A stretch of 41,518 bases of DNA from Spirochaetaceae bacterium (lineage in GTDB: Bacteria; Spirochaetota; Spirochaetia; DSM-2461): assembly GCA_029210985.1 (NCBI GenBank), contig JARGFR010000008.1, forward strand, positions 1 to 41,518, written 5' to 3'. The position numbers and the translations under genes were made by a program. A model generated the notes under the pieces. The model saw nothing but the letters and a program-made list of their open reading frames with translations. It was not told the origin of the DNA and made no database searches. The first letter of the stretch is position 1; each line of letters opens with the position of its first letter. Below are positions 34,350 to 41,518 of this stretch, piece after piece.

Positions 34350-35462
34350 TCAGCCCTTTACAGAGCCGGCCATAAGACCACGAACAAAGAATCGCTGGAG
34401 GCCGAAGAACACAGCCAGTGGCAGAATCATGCTCATGAATGCCCCGGATGTGAGAAGATGCCAATCTTGACCCTTCTCTCCCACCATGGCGGCCAAGGCA
34501 CTGGTGACGACCCTGTTCGTATCGCCAAGGAAAACCAAAGCCACCAAATAGTCATTCCAAACCCATAGAAATTGGAAAATTGCGAAGCTGGCCAAAGCGG
34601 GTATGGACAGAGGCAGAACCAAGCGGACGAACGTCACGAATGGTGTCGCACCGTCCAAATAAGCCGATTCGAAAATGTCCCGGGGGAGAGTACTGATGTA
34701 ATTGTATAAAAGGTAAATGGCCAACGGAAGACCGAAACCGGTATGGGCCAGCCACATGCTGAGGAAGGTTCTGTTGAGATTCCAGTTCGTATAGTCCCGC
34801 AGGATGGGAATCAAAGCAATCTGCAGCGGTACCACCAGAAGGGCCACGACCATGACGAACAGCGGTCTTCGTCCCGGGAATTCCATCCAGGCGAAGGCAT
34901 AGGCCGCGAAGGCGGCGATAAGGATGGGGATAACCGTTGCGGGAATGCTCACGGCCAGGGAATTGAGCACAGCATCACCGAAATTGCTGCCTTGCCTGGT
35001 GATGGTGTTTCCTTGACCGTCGGTATAGCTGATTTCACCGCCGGATAAAACATCGGTGTAGTTGCGAAAGGTCATGTTCGCCCCGAATCCGATCCATTTC
35101 TCCTGATAAACCTCGATCTTGCGTGATCGTTTATTCCCATACCACTTGAGCGTACGTTCCTCGCTGATGGCGATGCCTGCCCGCCATTCCTCAAACGACG
35201 CTGTCCGCCCTTCTATAGTGATGGGTTCATCGGGATCGGTACTGTCGGGCAGGGCGAATTCATCGACTTTCACCAGATCCTTATGCGGCAGTATTGTCCA
35301 CCATCCGGAACCGTAAATGTCTTTCGAGTCCCTAAATGATGTGATGAAGATGCCGAAAGTGGGAATTGTCCACAGCAGGACTATCGCCAGAAGCACGACA
35401 CCGACGGTGAATCGACCAATGGAGATTTTTTTCTTTTCGTTGGCTTTTACTTGTGCGCTCAT
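34350..35462 (-). CDS. Sugar ABC importer permease, MalG/AglG-like
   Basis: This is the second inner-membrane subunit of a family-1 carbohydrate importer. It has about six helices and the ATPase-contact EAA loop (FESAYLDGATPFVTFVRLVLP). The first helix (about 19-43) is followed by an extracytoplasmic loop of about 120 residues (44-165), where most MalG-type subunits have 50-60. Alpha-glucoside permeases of the AglG type are also about 370-380 residues with such a loop, which fits the AglE-like binding protein here. The start overlaps the preceding permease stop as ATGA. No ATPase gene follows in the operon. Confidence 0.92.
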   Translation of the reverse strand: MSAQVKANEKKKISIGRFTVGVVLLAIVLLWTIPTFGIFITSFRDSKDIYGSGWWTILPHKDLVKVDEFALPDSTDPDEPITIEGRTASFEEWRAGIAISEERTLKWYGNKRSRKIEVYQEKWIGFGANMTFRNYTDVLSGGEISYTDGQGNTITRQGSNFGDAVLNSLAVSIPATVIPILIAAFAAYAFAWMEFPGRRPLFVMVVALLVVPLQIALIPILRDYTNWNLNRTFLSMWLAHTGFGLPLAIYLLYNYISTLPRDIFESAYLDGATPFVTFVRLVLPLSIPALASFAIFQFLWVWNDYLVALVFLGDTNRVVTSALAAMVGEKGQDWHLLTSGAFMSMILPLAVFFGLQRFFVRGLMAGSVKG

Positions 35463-36547
35463 TTCAGAACCTTCCTTGCTCGGAACTGGCGGAGATTGTA
35501 AGCCAGGACCGGTATGATGACGACGAGAAGGACGATGGCGATGGCCGAGGCCTGACCCGAGTGCCCGTAGGTGAATTGCCGCAGATAAAACTCGTTGGCA
35601 ATGACGTTTGTTCCGAAATTACCTCCCGTCATAACCCGGACAATGTCGAAAAGTTTCAAGCTGAATATCAGAATCGTTGTCGTCACCGTAATGATGGTTG
35701 GCATTATCGAGGGAATGGTAATGCTGAAGAATATTCGGAATGCATTCGCACCATCCACACGGGCGGCTTCGTTTATCTCCTCCGGTATACCCTTAATTGC
35801 TGAGGATAGGATGACCATTGCATAGCCGGTCTGCAGCCAGACCATGATGATGATGAGGAAGAAATTGTTCCAGAACGGCACGAGAAGCCATGGACGGGCC
35901 TGCCCCCCGAACGCGGTAACGATGGCGTTCAGCAGTCCGATCTCCGCAATGTTTACCCCTTCACCCTTATAAGCATAAATAAATTTCCAGATGACACCGG
36001 CACCGACGAACGATATGGCCATGGGCATGAAGATGAGAGACTTAATGAGTTTTTCCCGTTTGCTCTTGTCCGCCAATACAGCGATGACGATGCCTAGAAC
36101 GACACAGGATGCCGTGCCGAATATCATCCATAAAAGGTTGTTGCGAAAGCTCTCCAGCATAATGGGATCCGTGAACGCGAACTTGTAGTTATCCAGGAAC
36201 ACAAATTCTTGCCCGTTGGCGCCCATGAAACTCAAACGCAGAGAACGCAGAGTCGGCAGCACCAGCGCCCAGAGCAGTATAGCGACGGCCGGCCCGGCGA
36301 ATACGACGGCAATGGCGCCGGAGCGAATGGATCTCGGCATGGTCGATGCGACTTCGTTGAGAACGAAGAAGAGAACGGCGATGGAGCCGATACCCCATAC
36401 GATGGCCGCCAATGTCATGACGATCTTGATTTCCTGAATTCCCGGTGTTCGGAGCAGAGCGAATCCTCCGATCAGGAATACGAGAGCCAACAAAACAAGG
36501 AATATCAGCGTCGGGATGCGTACACTGAGTCTGAGATCCTGAATCAT
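35459..36547 (-). CDS. Sugar ABC importer permease, MalF/AglF-like
   Basis: This 362-residue inner-membrane protein is the first permease of the importer. It has two or three extra N-terminal helices before the common core (FAGPAVAILLWALVLPTLRSL) and an EAA loop (INEAARVDGANAFRIFFSITIPSIMP) that docks the ATPase. GGAGG six bases before the ATG supports the start. It is separated from the binding-protein gene by 132 bases holding two inverted repeats and overlaps the next permease by four bases. Confidence 0.93.
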   Translation of the reverse strand: MIQDLRLSVRIPTLIFLVLLALVFLIGGFALLRTPGIQEIKIVMTLAAIVWGIGSIAVLFFVLNEVASTMPRSIRSGAIAVVFAGPAVAILLWALVLPTLRSLRLSFMGANGQEFVFLDNYKFAFTDPIMLESFRNNLLWMIFGTASCVVLGIVIAVLADKSKREKLIKSLIFMPMAISFVGAGVIWKFIYAYKGEGVNIAEIGLLNAIVTAFGGQARPWLLVPFWNNFFLIIIMVWLQTGYAMVILSSAIKGIPEEINEAARVDGANAFRIFFSITIPSIMPTIITVTTTILIFSLKLFDIVRVMTGGNFGTNVIANEFYLRQFTYGHSGQASAIAIVLLVVIIPVLAYNLRQFRARKVLK

Positions 36548-36570
36548 TTAGACCTCCATTTTTTGAGCTG

Positions 36571-36593
36571 CCGGCTGACCGGACGACAGCCGG
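36571..36593 (-). repeat. Intercistronic inverted repeat upstream of the first permease
   Basis: CCGGCTG and CAGCCGG form a seven-pair stem with a nine-base loop. It lies between the larger hairpin and the permease ribosome-binding site and has no T-tract. Confidence 0.5.
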
Positions 36594-36616
36594 TCGACAA
36601 GGCTGATGTTGTTATA

Positions 36617-36641
36617 CCGCCGAGGCGAAAAGCCTCGGCGG
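36617..36641 (-). promoter_or_regulatory. Strong intercistronic hairpin between binding-protein and permease genes
   Basis: CCGCCGAGGC pairs perfectly with GCCTCGGCGG around a five-base loop. It stands 40 bases after the binding-protein stop codon. The minus strand shows no T-run after the stem, so it is more likely to protect the 3' end of the upstream message or slow polymerase than to end transcription completely. Binding proteins are normally made in excess over their permeases, and such hairpins are a common way to achieve it. Confidence 0.75.
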
Positions 36642-36679
36642 TCTGTGAGTCAGGAAGACGAGAAATCGCCTTCTTCAGG

Positions 36680-37999
36680 TTATTCGGGCCAAGACGCGTC
36701 GATGGCGGTCAGAGCCTCATCAAGGGATTTGCTCCCCGATACATATGCGGTCATTTCCTTCCAGAATGAACCGGCTCCCACGGCGCCAGGCATCAAGTCG
36801 GAACCGTCAAACCGGACGCTGGTGGCGTTCTGAATCACTTCCGCCACTTTCCTGTCCACCTCGTTGCTGTACCAGTCGAGGTTGGAATCCTTATGCGGGG
36901 AAATGGCGCCGCCGGCTTTCACCCATGCTTCGACTGAGGCACCCGTGGCGAAATGCTGCATCACCATACGGACTTCCGGCCTGTCGTTGAACATGGCGTA
37001 GATGTCGCCGGCCACCAGGACCGGGCGTCCATATTGAGGATCCACGCTCGGCAGATAGAAGAAGTCGTAATCGACTCCGGCTACGGTGTTGTCCGGGAAG
37101 AAACTCGTGATGAAGTTGCCCTGTTTGTGGAGCCAAGCTTTGGGAGGCTCTTCGAACATCACCTTCGGTGCGTCACCGAAACTCGTGGTGGCGATACCGC
37201 TGCGGCCTCCATAAACCATACCCTCGGTGAACCAGATGTCCGTTACGGCCTTAATGGCCCGGCGTACTTCTGGAGAATCGAATTTCAGCTCGCCCTTCAC
37301 CCATTTGTCATAATTCTCGAGGCTTGTCGTGCGAAGCATCATCTCTTCCACCCAGTCGGTCATGGCCCAGCCGGTGGCGGCACCGGACTCGATACCCACG
37401 GCCCAGGGCGAGTCGCCGTCGGCCAGGATGGTGTTTTGCAGTTCCACCAGTTCATCCCACGTTTCGGGGACTTGATAGCCCGCGGCATCAAACGCGGCCT
37501 TGTTGTACCAGACCAGGGATTTGCCGTTCACACGGCCCCAGATACCGGCCATGATGGGTCCGTTCGGGGATTCCATTGTACCCATGTCCAGCCAGCTCTG
37601 GATGTAGTTGGCCTTCACCTTGTCCATATCGAGGACTTTGTTCAGGTCGATGACTTTGCCTTTGCTGACGAAGTTGGCCAGGAGACCCGGTTGAGGGAAA
37701 TCGACGATGTCGGGGGGATTTCCTCCCTCGATGGCAATGGCGATGGAGGCCTCAAATTCCTTGGAGCCCTCATACTGGATGTCGATACCGGTCTCATCCT
37801 CGAAGGATTTGATTGACTGTTCGAACTTCACCGCGTCATTGTCGGTGAAGGGTCCGGACATCGTGACCACGGTTCCGCGCACATCGGCGTAAGGATCGTC
37901 GGCTTTCGGTTCTTCAACGACTTCTTCTTTCTTGCAGCCGACGAAAACCAGCGAGGTGATCAGCAGTATACCGAATACCACTAATACGACTTTCTTCAT
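36680..37999 (-). CDS. Sugar ABC importer substrate-binding lipoprotein, alpha-glucoside (AglE) type
   Basis: The 439-residue protein has a lipoprotein signal (MKKVVLVVFGILLITSLVFVGC, lipid-modified Cys22, followed by KKEE) and the two-lobe family-1 solute-binding fold. The segments GGNPPDIVDFPQPGLL, WYNKAAFDAAGYQVPETWDEL and the C-terminal FDGSDLMPGAVGAGSFWKEM with IDASWP are like alpha-glucoside binding proteins of the AglE type, as I recall them. The true start is 37999, with AAGGAG six bases upstream; the ORF track start (38050) adds 17 residues and would spoil the signal peptide. It follows the LacI gene by 47 bases and precedes both permeases. Confidence 0.93.
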   Translation of the reverse strand: MKKVVLVVFGILLITSLVFVGCKKEEVVEEPKADDPYADVRGTVVTMSGPFTDNDAVKFEQSIKSFEDETGIDIQYEGSKEFEASIAIAIEGGNPPDIVDFPQPGLLANFVSKGKVIDLNKVLDMDKVKANYIQSWLDMGTMESPNGPIMAGIWGRVNGKSLVWYNKAAFDAAGYQVPETWDELVELQNTILADGDSPWAVGIESGAATGWAMTDWVEEMMLRTTSLENYDKWVKGELKFDSPEVRRAIKAVTDIWFTEGMVYGGRSGIATTSFGDAPKVMFEEPPKAWLHKQGNFITSFFPDNTVAGVDYDFFYLPSVDPQYGRPVLVAGDIYAMFNDRPEVRMVMQHFATGASVEAWVKAGGAISPHKDSNLDWYSNEVDRKVAEVIQNATSVRFDGSDLMPGAVGAGSFWKEMTAYVSGSKSLDEALTAIDASWPE

Positions 38000-38046
38000 A
38001 TAAAACTCCTTTCCTATTATCGGCCTTAGGGCCGTAGGGTTCTTGT

Positions 38047-39060
38047 TCATGTGGTAGATCTCTCTACCAGGCCAACCTGAAGGTTTACCTTCTGTATGGC
38101 CTTACTCTTACCTGAGATACGTTCCAGGAGCAGTCCGGCCGAAATGCGTCCCGAGTCTCCCAAGTGCTGTGTGATGGTGGAAATTTCCATCCATCCGGTG
38201 GCTTCGATGTCGTCAAATCCGAGCACGGCCAACTCTTCCGGTACTCGGACACCGCATTCACGGGCGGCTCGAAAAGCGCCGATGGCTTGGAGATCGGACA
38301 TGGCGAATATCGCCCGAGGTGGATTTGTTGAGTTCAGGAGCTTTTCGACGACTGTTTGTGCGTCTCGCACGTTTGTATCCGATTCGATAATGGCCGAAGA
38401 ATCGATGTTCTTTCCGGCAGCGGACAATGTTTCCCGGAATCCTTTCAGGCGAACGTCCGACGGGTGAAGGCTGTAGGAGATATCACGATTCCGATCTCCG
38501 ATATAGGCGCAGGGGAAATAATCCTTCTTTAGAAACAGCTCGGCGGCAATCCGACCACCTTGATAATCGTCGGCAAGAACGCGGGAGTAATTCTCATCGT
38601 CGGTTTCCACCATGGTGATGTGAAGTCCGGATGCTGAGAGTATTCGATGCTGCTCTTCGGTCAGCCGAACGGACATCAGGATGAGGCCGTCGATACGTCT
38701 TGTGAAGGGAACCGAGGTGAGGTATTCGTCGAGTTGTTCAGGGTTTTCTATGGTATATATAACGACTTCGAATTGATTCGATCTCAAGACGGGTATCATT
38801 CCCTCGAGACGCTCGACGAAGGAAGGTGCGGGATAGAAAGGAGTGAGAACTCCAATTCGTCCGACATGACGACTTGCGCGGCTACCGGTGTTTCCGTGCG
38901 GTATGTAGTCAAGTTTTTCCATAGCATCGGCAATTCGGGAAGCCGTACCCGCTTTGACGCTACTTGTGCTGTTGAGGTATCGGGATACCGTCGTGATACT
39001 CACACCGGCCTCGGAAGCGACATCGTAAATAGTTGGTCGTTTTATCAATCGTTTTTTCAT
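38047..39060 (-). CDS. LacI-family transcriptional regulator of the alpha-glucoside locus
   Basis: The N-terminal DNA-binding domain (PTIYDVASEAGVSITTVSRYLN, then a hinge region) and the periplasmic-binding-protein-like sugar domain (GRIGVLTPFYPAPSF, RRIDGLILMS, VLADDYQGGRIAAELFL, AIFAMSDLQAIGAF, LAVLGFDDIEATGW) are typical. The ORF track starts at 39102, but that ATG lies inside a 32-base palindrome and would leave a leader of only a few bases from the predicted promoter; I prefer the ATG at 39060 (MKKRLIKRPTIYDVA), giving 337 residues. Neither start has a good Shine-Dalgarno. As first gene of the importer operon and divergent from the GH65 gene, it very probably represses both in the absence of the sugar. 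Confidence 0.93.
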   Translation of the reverse strand: MKKRLIKRPTIYDVASEAGVSITTVSRYLNSTSSVKAGTASRIADAMEKLDYIPHGNTGSRASRHVGRIGVLTPFYPAPSFVERLEGMIPVLRSNQFEVVIYTIENPEQLDEYLTSVPFTRRIDGLILMSVRLTEEQHRILSASGLHITMVETDDENYSRVLADDYQGGRIAAELFLKKDYFPCAYIGDRNRDISYSLHPSDVRLKGFRETLSAAGKNIDSSAIIESDTNVRDAQTVVEKLLNSTNPPRAIFAMSDLQAIGAFRAARECGVRVPEELAVLGFDDIEATGWMEISTITQHLGDSGRISAGLLLERISGKSKAIQKVNLQVGLVERSTT

Positions 39061-39078
39061 CCGGCGTCGCTGGAACTG

Positions 39079-39110
39079 GACTAAAGATGAAAGTTCTTTC
39101 ATCTTTAGTC
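39079..39110. promoter_or_regulatory. Long perfect palindrome, probable LacI-family operator
   Basis: GACTAAAGATGAAAG and CTTTCATCTTTAGTC are perfect 15-base inverted arms around TT. The element starts two bases after the predicted lacI -10 box and so covers the transcription start. Its core GAAAG-N2-CTTTC recurs at the GH65 promoter. As RNA it would also fold into a 15-pair hairpin in the leader. Confidence 0.82.
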
Positions 39111-39112
39111 AT

Positions 39113-39140
39113 CTTAAACGGCTGAAATCCTGGAAGTCAA
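39113..39140 (-). promoter_or_regulatory. Predicted promoter of the lacI-importer operon
   Basis: On the minus strand TTGACT (39135-39140) and TTTAAG (39113-39118) are separated by 16 bases. The intergenic DNA from 39061 to 39387 (327 bases) holds this promoter, the palindrome, the GH65 promoter and its operator core; a further CTTTCAT half-site is at 39148-39154. I see no gene in it. Confidence 0.55.
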
Positions 39141-39328
39141 TGGTCTTCTTTCATAGAAATGCGCATTCCGGTCAATAAATTTTCATTTGAGTAATTCCGG
39201 TAAGCCGGACTGCTATTCTTGGCTGAGAGGTGCTTAAATACCATATTATGCCTTTATATCCGTTCTTAGCTTTGTATGGTGAAACAAAATGTCCGTTTTT
39301 CATCAGTGTTTCGAACCGTATCAATTTC

Positions 39329-39357
39329 TTGACGCGTCATCGTGAACGACGTATTCT
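39329..39357 (+). promoter_or_regulatory. Predicted promoter of the GH65 gene
   Basis: TTGACG (39329-39334), a 17-base spacer and TATTCT (39352-39357) form a good sigma-70 promoter. Transcription would start near 39364, leaving a leader of about 24 bases before the GTG. Confidence 0.7.
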
Positions 39358-39358
39358 G

Positions 39359-39371
39359 TGAAAGCTCTTTC
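39359..39371. promoter_or_regulatory. Operator core at the GH65 promoter
   Basis: TGAAAGCTCTTTC contains the inverted repeat GAAAG-CT-CTTTC and differs at one position from TGAAAGTTCTTTC in the lacI palindrome. It begins two bases after the -10 box, the same relative position as the palindrome at the divergent promoter. Confidence 0.7.
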
Positions 39372-39387
39372 TAAATGAGAGGTTTAT

Positions 39388-41518
39388 GTGTCGCATAAGG
39401 TGCTCAAAACTCACCAATACAATCCGGTAAACCTTGCCTTGGAGGAAACTCTCTTCCATACGGCCAATGGGCGAATTGGAGTTAGGGCGAATTTCGAAGA
39501 AGGGTATGATGAGGGTATCGTCGGTATCCGAGGAAGTTACCTTAACGCGTTCTTCGACACCCACCGCATCGTACATCCGGAGAAACTTTTCGGATTTCCA
39601 GAGATTGGCGAGAAGATACTTAATGTTACAGACGTCCAGTGTATCGATGTTCAAATAGAGGGGCGCAAAGTCACAATCACCCCTGAAAACGTATCGGAGT
39701 ATTCACGAGCGATGGATATGGGAAGAGGTGAAGCATCCAGATCCTTCACCTGGACCGACGGAGGAAAACCGCTAATCAAATTTGATATACGTCGTTTAGC
39801 CTCTTTTCTTCGGCGGGAGGTGTTCGCCTTGTCATATTCGGTAACCGCGATTGAACCCGTTCGCTTCCAACTGCAGTCCATCGTCAATGGTGAGGTGAGC
39901 AATTTCTTCGATCCGTCGGATCCGCGTGTGGCCGGTGAGGCTTACCGGACGCTCATCATCGACAAATCCGAAATCGACGGCAATCGATTGACGATGGAAT
40001 CGTACACGCAGCAGATAGGGCACCGTCTTTTCGTTCAGTCCGATCACCGTATCATCACCGATACAGGCCGTGTCGAAAAACCGAAGTCCCATATGGATTC
40101 CGGTGTATTGGCCTTAGTTTGGGAAGCTGCTTTAACCCCGGGCGAGTCGATTACTCTGGAGAAAATTTCTACATTTCGGGACTCAAGACGATTTCCCGAT
40201 GAAGATGAGCGGTGTCGTGATTACTGGAACGGCATCGATGTTCCACCGTACAAAGTGTTGGCTGAGGAGCAGGTCGTGTATGTTGAGGAGTTCTGGGAGA
40301 AAGCGGCGGTAGATATCGATGGCGACGATGCGGCGGCCGCTAATTTGAATTTCAATATATACCAGTTGTTCCAATCGACACCATCGGATAATCGAGCCGG
40401 TATTCCCGCCAAGGGATTGAGCGGCGAAGGTTACGAAGGACACTACTTCTGGGATACGGAAATTTATATGTTTCCTTTCTTGCTGTACACCCGTCCCGAA
40501 GCGGCCCGCAGCATCCTGCTCTTTCGTCATTCGACTCTTCCCGGCGCCAGAGAACAAGCACGAATCCTGGGGCATCAACGTGGTGCGGCCTATCCCTGGC
40601 GGACCATCTCAGGGCGTGAATGTTCGGCTTATTATCCCTCTGGAAGTGCTCAGTATCACATCAACGCCGATATCGCCTATGCGGTAATACGTTACTGGGA
40701 AGCCACTGAAGATGATGTATTTATCAGGGACTTCGGGGCGGAGATCCTTTTCGAAACGGCAAGAATCTGGTTGGAATTGGGAAACTTTTCCGACGGCCGG
40801 TTCCACATTCACGGGGTGACGGGGCCGGATGAGTACACCTGTTTGGTGAACGACAACTACTTCACCAACCAGATGGCCCGCAAGAATCTTCAATCCGCCG
40901 TTGACGTATACGCATGGATGGACTCTCATTTCCCGGTAGAACTTACTAGGCTGTCCGATACCCTCAAACTGGATCGGGCCGAAACCCAGGACTGGGAAAG
41001 TGCCGCCGACCGTATGTATCTGCCCTACGATGCGGTACGCAATCTGAATCCTCAGGACGAGTCCTTTCTCCGTAAGCCTATGTGGGATTTTTCATCCACA
41101 CCGCCCGATAATCATCCTCTGCTGTTGCATTATCACCACATGACACTCTCCCGGTTTCAAGTCTGTAAGCAGGCGGATACGGTTCTGGCTTATGTGCTGC
41201 TGAACCCACCGGAGAAAGATTCCACTATTAGGAAGAGTTTTCACTACTACGAGGGTGTGACCACTCATGATTCCTCTCTTTCCTATGCGGCTTTCGCGAT
41301 TTTGGCGGCTCGATTGGGAGAACCCGAGAAGGCTTATGAGTACTTTTCGCGAACCGTCTCGCTGGATTTGAACGACACTCATGGCAATACAAAGGATGGA
41401 ATTCACGCGGCGAATATGGGTGGCGCCTGGATGGCGGCGGTTTGGGGGTTCGGCGGGTTTTTTCCGGACGGTTCCCTTCCTACCTTTCGTCCTGTTCTTC
41501 CGTCCAAATGGAAACGGC
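39388..41518 (+). CDS. Glycoside hydrolase family 65 disaccharide phosphorylase, 3' end beyond window
   Basis: The frame is open from GTG at 39388 to the last base, about 710 codons, and is missing from the ORF track because no stop is reached. GH65 enzymes cleave alpha-glucosidic disaccharides (maltose, trehalose, kojibiose, nigerose) with phosphate, giving beta-glucose-1-phosphate and a sugar. Seen motifs are the N-terminal strand PVNLALEETLFHTANGRIGVR, the core GLSGEGYEGHYFWDTEIYMFP, the catalytic-acid segment GVTGPDEYTCLVNDNYFTN (Glu in GPDEY), the KQADTVLAY segment, and the phosphate-binding region HGNTKDGIHAANMGG. GAGAGG five bases upstream supports the GTG. Which disaccharide is used cannot be decided here. 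It diverges from the lacI-importer operon and shares its operator, so its substrate probably comes through that importer. Confidence 0.95.
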   Translation, partial: MSHKVLKTHQYNPVNLALEETLFHTANGRIGVRANFEEGYDEGIVGIRGSYLNAFFDTHRIVHPEKLFGFPEIGEKILNVTDVQCIDVQIEGRKVTITPENVSEYSRAMDMGRGEASRSFTWTDGGKPLIKFDIRRLASFLRREVFALSYSVTAIEPVRFQLQSIVNGEVSNFFDPSDPRVAGEAYRTLIIDKSEIDGNRLTMESYTQQIGHRLFVQSDHRIITDTGRVEKPKSHMDSGVLALVWEAALTPGESITLEKISTFRDSRRFPDEDERCRDYWNGIDVPPYKVLAEEQVVYVEEFWEKAAVDIDGDDAAAANLNFNIYQLFQSTPSDNRAGIPAKGLSGEGYEGHYFWDTEIYMFPFLLYTRPEAARSILLFRHSTLPGAREQARILGHQRGAAYPWRTISGRECSAYYPSGSAQYHINADIAYAVIRYWEATEDDVFIRDFGAEILFETARIWLELGNFSDGRFHIHGVTGPDEYTCLVNDNYFTNQMARKNLQSAVDVYAWMDSHFPVELTRLSDTLKLDRAETQDWESAADRMYLPYDAVRNLNPQDESFLRKPMWDFSSTPPDNHPLLLHYHHMTLSRFQVCKQADTVLAYVLLNPPEKDSTIRKSFHYYEGVTTHDSSLSYAAFAILAARLGEPEKAYEYFSRTVSLDLNDTHGNTKDGIHAANMGGAWMAAVWGFGGFFPDGSLPTFRPVLPSKWKR

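Noticed and set aside
36953-37816. Plus-strand ORF of 287 residues, His-rich
   Set aside because: It is antisense to the sugar-binding lipoprotein gene and has only low-complexity-like composition.
38000-38050. Longer start of the binding protein at 38050, overlapping the lacI stop as ATGA
   Set aside because: It would put 17 residues before a clean lipoprotein signal; the ATG at 37999 has a perfect AAGGAG leader.
39386-39430. Short ORF from ATG at 39386 just before the GH65 gene, considered as a leader peptide
   Set aside because: It is only 14 codons, overlaps the GH65 start out of frame, and has no regulatory codon pattern; the same leader better serves the GTG at 39388.

Overview
The window is chromosomal DNA from a bacterium that is most probably a spirochaete (Spirochaetota). 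This is an inference from gene content: a DUF4954 hexapeptide-repeat protein, a eukaryote-type hexokinase, the SDGG-variant transketolase, class II xylose isomerase, and many small two- to four-gene operons with Shine-Dalgarno leaders and ATGA overlaps. Base composition looks uniform. I see no integrase, transposase, phage gene, CRISPR array or rRNA, so this reads as core genome plus a sugar-utilisation region, not a mobile island.

Layout, left to right. 1-2.5 kb: the 3' end of a membrane protein, then a minus-strand pair (AraC regulator and a membrane-anchored kinase-like protein). 2.5-5.5 kb: xylB-xylA with a terminator, diverging from the AraC gene. 5.5-8.2 kb: a large GGDEF protein. 8.3-10.7 kb: an SGNH hydrolase, a HAD phosphatase and lgt. 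10.7-12.8 kb: transketolase with its own terminator. 12.9-15.9 kb: a minus-strand operon of a four-helix membrane protein, a macrodomain protein, an NFACT/RqcH-type protein and an AMMECR1 protein. 16-18.1 kb: an exported ankyrin protein, a gamma-carbonic-anhydrase-like protein and rlmH. 18.2-24.6 kb: hexokinase, a response regulator, a hybrid histidine kinase, an RNB ribonuclease and an exported protein ending in a four-cysteine motif. 24.6-24.8 kb: tRNA-Phe with promoter and terminator. 24.8-27.8 kb: a TetR/ABC-2 exporter operon that has decayed. 27.9-33.2 kb: a ClC-family protein, the DUF4954 protein, a Gfo/Idh/MocA oxidoreductase and a metallophosphoesterase. 33.3-34.2 kb: pcm. 34.4-41.5 kb: an alpha-glucoside-type ABC importer operon (LacI regulator, lipoprotein binding protein, two permeases) divergent from a GH65 disaccharide phosphorylase that runs off the end.

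How the genes fit together. XylA and XylB turn xylose into xylulose-5-phosphate, which transketolase feeds into the pentose phosphate pathway. Hexokinase phosphorylates hexoses. The right end looks like one regulon: the importer brings in an alpha-linked glucoside and the GH65 enzyme splits it with phosphate. A GAAAG-N2-CTTTC element sits just downstream of the predicted -10 box of both divergent promoters, as expected for a shared LacI-family operator.

Most notable observations: (1) the exporter operon carries three separate lesions, namely a one-base frameshift and an in-frame TAA in the ATPase and an in-frame TAG in the first permease, while its regulator, operator and second permease look intact; (2) the paired operator at the LacI/GH65 intergenic region; (3) a GGDEF domain with an unusually long insertion between the GGDEF motif and the last strand; (4) a ClC protein lacking both the gating and the proton glutamate. 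I did not find a clearly new multi-gene defence or biosynthetic system.
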